Made by a program: the position numbers and the translations under genes. Below the pieces are notes generated by a model. It saw nothing but the letters and a program-made list of their open reading frames with translations, made no database searches and was not told where the DNA came from. Below are positions 8,821 to 16,152 of a stretch of 25,276 nucleotides of DNA, one piece after another. The stretch is from NCBI GenBank assembly GCA_019649035.1, contig BMAT01006051.1:83433-108708 (forward strand), given 5' to 3'. How positions within the stretch are numbered: position 1 is the first letter of the stretch; every line of letters begins with the position of its first letter. This DNA is from Elysia marginata (lineage: Eukaryota > Mollusca > Gastropoda > Plakobranchidae).

Positions 8821-11040
8821 TTATATCATTTCGGTCCTGCCATCATTTGGCATCCAGTGGCGGTTAGGATAGAAAAGAAACTTCTTGCGCTGTTCCCAGG
8901 TGATGATTCCAGGAGTCTTGAACGACTTGACCACGAGGTAGAAGAACCAGAGAGGAATAGCGCACAAGTTAATAGTACAGATCGCCCAGCCTATGTTTTG
9001 TGCAAACTGAGGGAAAGGCAGGCCCGTCGGATACCTGGGCGGCTTGTAGAAGATCATGCGGTTCGTGAAAAGAGCGGCAAGGACCACAGGGCACACGACG
9101 ACCCAACAGAAGAGCCAGTACTGCCAAAGATGTGGTCTAGACCCAACCATATAGTCGAGATCCTGAAGAATCTGCCGAGCCCCGTAGCCCCAACTGAGCG
9201 CGACCGCTTCCCAGAACGCCAGGCACAACACGGCGAAGTCCGAGCCGTAGCGGTCCATGAGGGTGACCACGTAGTCCCCGCCAGGACAGACGCACGGCAG
9301 GGCCAGGAGGTAGCACGCGACACCCACAGCCACGACCACGGGGCCCTTGTAGAGCCGCATCTTGGGAAGCTCGTCCTGCATGGCCGTCATCAGAGTCTCC
9401 ATGAAGCCGAACTCCGAGTCCAAGCCCAGCGTGAACAGCATGAAGAAAAAGAACAACGACCACATGTGTGTCAGCGGCATCCGGGACAGAGCCTCGGGGT
9501 ACACGACGAACGCCAAACCGTAGCCGCTACGGGCGACGTTTTCCACGGTGGAGCCAATAGACTTGGCCATGACCCCGAACGTGGTGAATACGACCAGGCC
9601 TCCTATGATGCTGGTGACCAGGTCCATGTTGGCGACTATCAGTGTGTCTGTGTAGACGTTGTTGTTGAACCGGTTGTAGCTCCCGAACATGAAGATCCCA
9701 CCGAACGCGACGGTCAGAGAGAAAAACATCTGCCCGGCTGCCGCGGCCCACACGTTGACGTCTTTCAGTTTGGACCAGGAAGGAACCAAGAAGTAATACG
9801 CTCCGTCCAAAGCTCCGTCAAGCAAGAAGCCGCGAATCAACAGAGTCATGAGAATGACGTACGGAAACGTAGCGGTAAAGTAGACAACCTTCCCGGAACT
9901 TTTTATACCTTTAATGAGGCAGAACACCACGACTGTCGACGACAAGAGGAGACAGCCAGCCAGTCGTGGGATCGGCGTGCCTATGTTCTCTGGCTCGAGA
10001 CCCGGGGACAGCTGGATCACAGACCTGTAGAAATACAGCTCCGCCGCAGTGGTGGCGTTAACAACTTTCTCAACACACTTCACAGGGAGAGCTCGGTCGA
10101 TGGTGGCGTTCCCCGTGCAGACACAGCTTCCGCTTTCAGTCTTCCAATGAGGTGTACAGTCCGGAAACCTCTCCGCTACACAGTTATCTTCCTTGACCCA
10201 GTCTTCCTGGCAAACCGTCCACGGCAACGTTCGCTGCATCGCGGCGAAGAGGTAGGAAAGCGTATAGCACATTATCACGTTGTAGTATATGGTCGTGTTG
10301 AGCGTGACGATACACATTGCTATGCCCACGCCTTTGGCCGCTGGATGCATATCCCAAACCTTAGTCGGGCCTTTGCCGGAAAACTGGCTCACTGCTAGCT
10401 CTAAAAAGTACATGGGCTTGCCCACACACAGTTGGAGAATTATGTAGGCCACTATAAACGCAGCCCCACCATTCTCGTATGCGAGGTACGGGAATCTCCA
10501 GACATTGCCAAGACCTACACAAAGACCCAGGCATGAGAGCAGGAACTCTGTCTTGCTAGCCCACTGTCCACGCCCACTGTTGAAATCTATGTCGGAGAAG
10601 TGAGGGATAGCGGCTCGGCATGTCCCGTCTTCTCGCGGAAGTAGGTCTCCCCACCACACTCGAGCCTGGGGATTCTGGTCACCAACGCTCTTTGACTCTC
10701 CGCTCTTGGTAAAGTTTTCGTCTTTCTTGACCTCCGCCTTGTCACCATCACTAGTGAACTTGGTGTCTCGATGCTGACCTTGGTTTTTGCCAGCGCTAAG
10801 TCTTGAGGCCGCTGATTCTAGAAGTGGCACTTGATTATATTTAGAAGATTCGAGCTTTGAGTCGTTAAGAGATAAGTCATGGCTCTCCCCGGCACTAGGT
10901 CTTGAGTGACGCGTGTCTTCAAGAGGTGCCGCATGATTTTCTTTAGAATGTGTGGGTTTTGAGTCGCCGGATGGTATTTCTTGGTTTTCTGCAGATTCTG
11001 CAGACTTTGTGTCGTCCAATGGCAGAACGCGATTTGACAT
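8821..11040 (-). CDS. SLC6-family (NAAT-like) Na+-coupled amino acid transporter, gene A, single exon
   Basis: 739-residue plasma-membrane symporter of the SLC6 neurotransmitter:sodium symporter family. Residues 1-125 are a hydrophilic cytosolic tail of degenerate repeats. GQW..K.EF (158-166) leads into TM1 with GLGNVWRFPY (176-185). Twelve membrane segments follow to about 705, and the C-terminus has the family W..QR...P...W.P pattern. G176 occupies the SERT Asp98 position, arguing for amino acids rather than monoamines. N179, D541 and S542 keep Na+ ligands; Y199, Q437, S441 and S477 keep chloride-site side chains, but D473 replaces the usual asparagine. The TM2-3 loop style and the SLTVAFG hinge of TM6 recall insect nutrient amino acid transporters. 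The large second extracellular loop has six cysteines and NAT glycosylation sites at 311 and 328. The ATG has A at -3 and matches the paralogue's MSN start. No introns. Substrate unproven. Confidence 0.93.
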   Translation of the reverse strand: MSNRVLPLDDTKSAESAENQEIPSGDSKPTHSKENHAAPLEDTRHSRPSAGESHDLSLNDSKLESSKYNQVPLLESAASRLSAGKNQGQHRDTKFTSDGDKAEVKKDENFTKSGESKSVGDQNPQARVWWGDLLPREDGTCRAAIPHFSDIDFNSGRGQWASKTEFLLSCLGLCVGLGNVWRFPYLAYENGGAAFIVAYIILQLCVGKPMYFLELAVSQFSGKGPTKVWDMHPAAKGVGIAMCIVTLNTTIYYNVIMCYTLSYLFAAMQRTLPWTVCQEDWVKEDNCVAERFPDCTPHWKTESGSCVCTGNATIDRALPVKCVEKVVNATTAAELYFYRSVIQLSPGLEPENIGTPIPRLAGCLLLSSTVVVFCLIKGIKSSGKVVYFTATFPYVILMTLLIRGFLLDGALDGAYYFLVPSWSKLKDVNVWAAAAGQMFFSLTVAFGGIFMFGSYNRFNNNVYTDTLIVANMDLVTSIIGGLVVFTTFGVMAKSIGSTVENVARSGYGLAFVVYPEALSRMPLTHMWSLFFFFMLFTLGLDSEFGFMETLMTAMQDELPKMRLYKGPVVVAVGVACYLLALPCVCPGGDYVVTLMDRYGSDFAVLCLAFWEAVALSWGYGARQILQDLDYMVGSRPHLWQYWLFCWVVVCPVVLAALFTNRMIFYKPPRYPTGLPFPQFAQNIGWAICTINLCAIPLWFFYLVVKSFKTPGIITWEQRKKFLFYPNRHWMPNDGRTEMI
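10759..11022 (-). repeat. Degenerate ~16-residue repeat in the N-terminus of SLC6 gene A
   Basis: Residues 7-94 divide into about five and a half units of 15-18 residues. They start near residues 7, 23, 39, 57, 72 and 90. The loose pattern is P-L-x-[DE]-[ST]-[KR], then a Ser/Ala/Lys-rich half ending in EN, GES or KNQ. The units are polar, low in hydrophobic residues and probably disordered. Such a tail may bind cytosolic partners or be phosphorylated; that is inference. Confidence 0.6.
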
Positions 11041-11140
11041 GATTACTCTTCGCTGTCTTTAGAGACTCTTACTTCCGGATGCCTAGCCCTTTTTTTGCGT
11101 CAGTATAATCTTGACCTATTTTTGATAAAAAATTATACAA
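11041..11140 (-). promoter_or_regulatory. 5'-proximal region of SLC6 gene A
   Basis: On the minus strand this holds an ETS-type CCGGAAGT (11071-11078) and AT-rich TATA-like stretches around 11103-11140. No convincing 3' splice acceptor is seen, so transcription may start within this stretch. Prediction only. Confidence 0.25.
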
Positions 11141-13315
11141 ACTAATTTTTTATTATTTTTGCATAATAACGTAAATAAATTAACACTAAAACAAAGATCC
11201 GATTAATATTAAACTTCATTGGGCTTTAAAAATATTTTGCAGCTGAACATCTTTTAAAAATGCAAGGTACTGATACATCAGGTTGTCTCTTTGAGTATCT
11301 TTTTCTTCATTTGAAGAATCCTTTAATTGCTAATAATATTATTATGGAAGAATTTTTCAGTTACCTACAGATCAATTTGAAAACGAAATTTCGTTAAGAT
11401 AATTGTAAGGTTCTTCATGGAGCGACCGAAGGGGTGGGTGATGTAAAGAAGTGTGCTTTTATCATAATGATAATCTAATATAAGCAAAATTTACAGGAAC
11501 CTGAAATTGTATGTCAAAACTGATTCTCTGGTTCAAGTATAGTATCAATCGCCATTTTTTTTACTAAGTTAAGGAGATCAAAATGAGCATAAAAGAACGG
11601 AAAGGTTGTGGCTTTGTCGATAAGATTAAGACTAACCGCTTTCAAGGGCTATTTAAGATTTAGGATTTACCACCACGTTCGTTCTATCTAAGAATTAGGT
11701 TTAAATCAATCAATTTTCGAAACATTAAGATTGCCAGAACTTTTCTTAAGCTTACAGTAAAGATGCTAAACATAACTCGAAACCAAAAGAATGGTCTATC
11801 GAGGCATGTGACTTCAATGCTTTTCATTGTATAACTATGTGAAACATTGACATTATTATGCAGCAAGCAAGTAAAGTCACTTTCGTACCTTACATGCCTT
11901 CGCAAAAAAAATGATAAACTATGGAGCAATGAAGTTACATGTATCATCTTGGAGGTTCAGGAAAAAGCAAACCTCCAAAGCAGCCTTATTGTTCACCGCA
12001 AGAGAAGACTGATACGTTTGGTGGTTTGACGTGTACCACTTAAATTCTACAACGAATCCTTTGTGGGTTACTAGAAAAGGCAAAAAGACGCACAGGATGA
12101 TCCAAACTGAAGTTCAAGGGCTGTGTTCCTGACTCTAGATCTAGCATCTAGATTAGCCATGAACCTAACTGTGTGGATCTCAATCTAGATTTCTAGATCT
12201 AGTGCTTTTTGGTTTTTGAAAATTTTGTTTCTTTGTATTTTAATCTAAATATCTTGCCATTTTCAAACCCTCTTGCAGAATATCCTCTTTTGAATTTCAC
12301 GGTCAAGACATTACAGCAACGCACATTGCTTTTCAAAACTATGAACAATTTACAAGCTCTCTAGACCTCCATTTGTTGAACGCGAAAGCTGTTTTTCCTA
12401 TTTTAGGCTAAAATTAGCCAACTTAATTGCGTTCAGTAATTGTGCGAAAATGATTGGCTTTTTTCATTTTTGTTGTTTTTTTTTTCTAATTTGTTTTTTG
12501 CGTATCAAACAAACCCATGTGCAGTCGCAAACTTTAATGAAATTTGTTTTCCACTTTTCATGCCTAACTATCGTCTACCTAATGACCTCTTTCTTCCTTC
12601 GTTATATTTTGCTAGATATCTTGATAGTATGATGCTATGCTGCATTAACTAAAGCACTCCAAGGTGGACCAGTTATCTTCATATTAAGGCATTCTTTTGT
12701 TTTCCACTCGACGTTCTGCAAGAATTCTTCACACTACTTGACAAACCGTCAGATACTTATTACCCTTTCGGTTTTTCTCTAGGTTGCTAAAGTCTAATAA
12801 GATTTTGCTCAAATTGCGCACTCCTATATGTGGCACAATAGGGAAAATATTCCGCATCTGAAATAAAACGCTCTTAGAGCATTTGTGGTAAACAATTCCG
12901 TACCAATCGTGAGAACCATGTGGTAGATATAGGTTAGAACTGTTCTTGAGATTATGCAGGTGGTTTGTAACAAAAGTTAACATTCTGAAATAATTAAAAT
13001 GTAAGTGTCGTGAGCAGTCAGATGAGCCGGATGTCGCAACCCTCACACTCCAAGGCGCTGATATTTTGATCTGCACAGTTTACTGACTTTCCAAAAGACA
13101 ATGCTTCAGAAACTAATTCTGATTTTGTCGGACGATATTATGACATTTATGCTATTTTTATTTCCAATGTGGAGAAAACAATGAAAATAAATCTTTGAGA
13201 AAACGTTTTCTTAAATTAAGCTTCCCGACAAGTGAGAGATTTAGGCTCATCGCCTGACATTGAAACATTCACCACTATTGTAAAGCAAAGATGGCGAGTC
13301 TAAAAAGTCCATAGT
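11141..13315. other. Intergenic spacer between the two SLC6 genes
   Basis: AT-rich, about 2.2 kb, with no recognised gene. Several short open frames (up to 115 codons at 12729-13076, minus) lack domain patterns. The spacer must contain the promoter of gene A and the end of gene B. A CTAGATCT-rich patch sits at 12133-12203. Confidence 0.5.
12133..12203. repeat. CTAGATCTAG-rich patch
   Basis: Repeated TCTAGATCTAG, CATCTAGATTAG and ATCTAGATTTCTAG words occur within 70 bases. Similar words recur at about 16430-17095. This looks like a dispersed low-complexity repeat built from CTAG and GATC palindromes. Confidence 0.6.
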
Positions 13316-13321
13316 TTTATT
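13316..13321 (-). terminator. Poly(A) signal for SLC6 gene B
   Basis: Minus-strand AATAAA about 145 bases after the stop codon of gene B at 13466-13468. Canonical hexamer at a plausible 3'UTR distance. Confidence 0.5.
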
Positions 13322-13465
13322 GAAGAGTAAGAAAACAGTTGCTAAAGTTTTAAAGTTATCTAAGTTTGCTTCACACATTTTCAAACTGTAACTAATTATG
13401 TCAAACAAATGATGTAAACAACTGAACCATGCACGTCGTGTAAACTGCGAGATAGTCAAGTTTTG

Positions 13466-15667
13466 TTAAAACATGGTGGCTCGGCCATCGTTCGGTATCC
13501 AGTTCCGGTTGGGGCTGAACAAGACCTGTTTCCGCTGTTTCCAGCTGACGATGTTCGGCATCCTGTACGACTGATAGAGCAGGTAGAAGAACCAGAGCGG
13601 CACAGGACACAGCGTGTACGTGCAGATAAACCAGCCAATGTTCTGGGCAAACTGGGGGAACGCCTCGCCACTCGCGTACTGGGGAGGGTCGTAGTCGATG
13701 ATTCTGTTCATGAAAAGTGTGGCCAGGATGATAGGGCAGGCGATTGTCCAACAGAAGGCCCAGTACTGCCACGCGTGCGGTTTGGATCCCAGCATGTACT
13801 CGAGATCACGGAGCACACTTGTAGCTCCATAGCCCCACATCATGGCAACCACCTCGCAGAACGCCAGGATGAGCACGGCGAAATCCGCACCGTACGAGTC
13901 CATGAGCGTGACCACGTAGTCCCCACCGGGGCAGATGCACGGCAGGGCGAGAAGATAGCCGACGATGCCCATAACCACGCAGATTATACTTTTCTTAGCG
14001 CGCATGCGCGGAATCTCGTCGTGAATACAAGTCAAGACTGTCTCGCACAGGCCAAATTCTGAATCAAGACCCAGAGTGAACAGCATGAAGAAAAACACCG
14101 CTGACCATACATGTGTGGGCGGCAGGCGAGAGAGCGCCTCGGGGTATACGACGAATGCCAAGCCGTACCCACTCTTGGCGACCTTATCCACCGTGGAGCC
14201 GATGGATTTAGCCATGGCGCCGAAAGTGGAGAACACCACCAGGCCTCCTATAATGCTGGTGAGCAGGTCCATGGATGCGACCAACAGGGCGCCCGAGTAG
14301 ACGGGGTAGCTGAACCGGTTGTAACTGCCGAACATTATAATCCCGCCCAACGTTACGCTCAGCGAGAAAAACATTTGGCCTCCCGCCGACGCCCACACGT
14401 TGATGTCCTGCAGTTTCGACCAATCGGGAATCAAAAAGTATTTCACTCCGTTCCCGGCACCATCCAGTAAAAACCCGCGAATGAGAAGAGCAAAGAGAAT
14501 GAAGTAAGGGAACGTTACAGAGAAGTAGACGACTTTCCCCGAGCTCTTAATGCCCTTGATGAGGCAAAACACTACCACTGTCCACGAAAAAAGTAAACAG
14601 AGCGCCAGCGAAGGGATCGGCGTGCCTATATTCTCTGGCTCGAGCCCCTGGGAACGCTGGATGACAGACTTGTAGAAATACAGCTCTGCCGCAGTGGTGG
14701 CGTTCTCCACTTTCTCCACACACTTCACAGGAACCGCCTGGTCGATGGTGGCGTTCCCCGTACAGGTACACTTACCAGCTTCCGCCTCCCAGCCCACCGT
14801 GCAGTCTGCAAATCTTTTCTCGACGCAGTTCACCCAGTCATCTTGGCAAACAGTCCAAGGTAACGTTGTCTGCATCGAGGCGAAGAAGTAGTACACAGTA
14901 TAACCCATGATCACGTTGTAGTAGATGGCAATGTTGGTTGATACCATGCACATGGCGATCCCAACGCCTTTGGCCGCTGGAAACATGTCAAACAGCTTTG
15001 TAGGGCCTTTACCGGAGAACTGGCTCATCCCCACCTCCATAAAATACATTGCATAGCCTACCAGTAGCTGTAAAATGATATAGGCTATTAGAAAAGCCGC
15101 ACCGCCGTTTTTGTATGCAAGGTAAGGAAATCTCCAAACATTGCCAAGCCCAACGGACATGCCCATACAGGAGAGAACGAACTCGGCCTTGTTTTCCCAC
15201 TGACCACGTCCAGAGTAAAATTCATAATCAGACTGCCGTGGGCGAACGCGTTGAGTTCCGTCCAGTCGCGGCAACATATCCCCCCACCAGACCCGTGAAG
15301 TGCTAATACTGGACGTTCTCTGGGGACGCTCGTACTTCGCTGGCAGCCTGTCTTCCACTCCAACCTTGGCTTTGCCTTGAGACTCTCTGTGGTTGAGAAG
15401 TTCGTCTCTAGTTTGCAACTCTTCTTGTGAAATAGGATCGTCTTTCGCTTGAGGCGCGTCGCCGGCTTTAAACTCTATTTTAACTTCAAGTTCGTCTTGA
15501 GGGCGAAGCTGATCTCTGGCTTGGAGCTCATCTTGGGATTGAAACTCGCCTCTTGCTTGAAGCTCGGGGTCAGCTTGACCCTCGTCTCCCGCCGCTTCTC
15601 TCCCCTCCTCGTCTTGAGGGCCGGCATCCTCAGCACTGGCATCGAGCGGCGCGATTTGGTTTGACAT
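13466..15667 (-). CDS. SLC6-family (NAAT-like) Na+-coupled amino acid transporter, gene B, single exon
   Basis: 733-residue paralogue of the gene at 8821-11040, in the same orientation about 2.4 kb away; the membrane cores agree at roughly two of three residues by eye. Residues 1-125 are an acidic cytosolic tail with a hexapeptide array (34-99). GQW..K.EF leads into TM1 with GLGNVWRFPY (173-182). Twelve membrane segments and the W.QR...P...W.P tail follow. G173 is at the SERT Asp98 position; N176, D535 and S536 keep Na+ ligands; D467 replaces the Na1/Cl asparagine; S471 is kept. The second extracellular loop has cysteines 274, 281, 289, 300, 302 and 316 and NAT sites at 305 and 322. Oddities: after TM6 the usual NNN..Y.D is changed (453-459), and TM2 reads GYAMYF (204-209) where gene A has GKPMYF. 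ATG has A at -3. Likely an amino acid symporter; substrate unproven. Confidence 0.93.
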   Translation of the reverse strand: MSNQIAPLDASAEDAGPQDEEGREAAGDEGQADPELQARGEFQSQDELQARDQLRPQDELEVKIEFKAGDAPQAKDDPISQEELQTRDELLNHRESQGKAKVGVEDRLPAKYERPQRTSSISTSRVWWGDMLPRLDGTQRVRPRQSDYEFYSGRGQWENKAEFVLSCMGMSVGLGNVWRFPYLAYKNGGAAFLIAYIILQLLVGYAMYFMEVGMSQFSGKGPTKLFDMFPAAKGVGIAMCMVSTNIAIYYNVIMGYTVYYFFASMQTTLPWTVCQDDWVNCVEKRFADCTVGWEAEAGKCTCTGNATIDQAVPVKCVEKVENATTAAELYFYKSVIQRSQGLEPENIGTPIPSLALCLLFSWTVVVFCLIKGIKSSGKVVYFSVTFPYFILFALLIRGFLLDGAGNGVKYFLIPDWSKLQDINVWASAGGQMFFSLSVTLGGIIMFGSYNRFSYPVYSGALLVASMDLLTSIIGGLVVFSTFGAMAKSIGSTVDKVAKSGYGLAFVVYPEALSRLPPTHVWSAVFFFMLFTLGLDSEFGLCETVLTCIHDEIPRMRAKKSIICVVMGIVGYLLALPCICPGGDYVVTLMDSYGADFAVLILAFCEVVAMMWGYGATSVLRDLEYMLGSKPHAWQYWAFCWTIACPIILATLFMNRIIDYDPPQYASGEAFPQFAQNIGWFICTYTLCPVPLWFFYLLYQSYRMPNIVSWKQRKQVLFSPNRNWIPNDGRATMF
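15371..15568 (-). repeat. Hexapeptide (18-bp) repeat array in the N-terminus of SLC6 gene B
   Basis: Residues 34-99 split into eleven six-residue units of DELQAR type: PELQAR, GEFQSQ, DELQAR, DQLRPQ, DELEVK, IEFKAG, DAPQAK, DDPISQ, EELQTR, DELLNH, RESQGK. The 18-bp period is also visible in the DNA. The array is highly charged and lies in the predicted cytosolic tail. Gene A has no counterpart of this period. Confidence 0.8.
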
Positions 15668-15760
15668 CGTCCGATTGTGTCTTTTTCAGCAATTGTCAAA
15701 CACCGGTGTCTTTGCTGCTGAAAAGTGATTTGGGAAAAAGAGGTAAAAAGTATTTTGCCA
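15668..15760 (-). promoter_or_regulatory. 5'UTR region of SLC6 gene B with possible splice acceptor
   Basis: Reading the minus strand, a pyrimidine-rich run (15753 down to 15720, including CCTCTTTTTCCC) ends in CACTTTTCAG (AG at 15718-15719). This looks like a good 3' splice site about 50 bases before the ATG. It suggests an upstream non-coding exon and a 5'UTR intron. Alternatively it is chance and the transcript starts here. Confidence 0.3.
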
Positions 15761-16084
15761 GTGCTAAATCCGTGCAATGTTTTATTCCACCCACAATTTT
15801 TAGGTACGAACCAGAAAGTTCAGGTAGACATTTTCTTAATGATGCCGTGAGACAGAATGGAAAACAGACAAAATGATAAGAAAAGTGTTAGGAATAAACT
15901 AAACGAAATGAGTTACGGCGCCTAGATGTAAAAAAGGAAGAAAAATTTTCGTTCACTACAAAAGCCTGGCATAATTATCAGTTAACGAAGTCTTTTTAGA
16001 AGATTCTTTTGATATTTTTCTTGGTACCTATGTATGATACATCAACTTAGTTTGAAACAGTAGTTACGATTACATTTGATAATA
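15761..16084. other. Gene-free AT-rich spacer
   Basis: Upstream flank of SLC6 gene B up to the ATG microsatellite. Any distal promoter of gene B would lie here or beyond, but no specific motif stands out. Confidence 0.45.

Positions 16085-16152
<68 letters not shown>
16085..16152. repeat. (ATG)n trinucleotide microsatellite
   Basis: About 23 uninterrupted ATG/GAT units. The following ATAAATTTATGTAGCGGC (from about 16158) loosely resembles the LINE-like tail seen next to (TAA)n at 23706, so this may be the decayed tail of a minus-strand element. Confidence 0.95.

Noticed and set aside
8857..10398. 513-codon open frame on the plus strand
   Set aside because: It lies antisense to SLC6 gene A. 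Its sequence is Arg/Glu/His-rich with no domain, whereas the minus strand encodes a complete transporter. It is a shadow created by the codon use of the real gene.
12729..13076. 115-codon minus-strand frame between the SLC6 genes
   Set aside because: No family resemblance and no extended GC-rich or codon-bias signal; treated as chance.
13463..14062. 199-codon plus-strand open frame
   Set aside because: Antisense shadow of SLC6 gene B, similar in style to the shadow of gene A.
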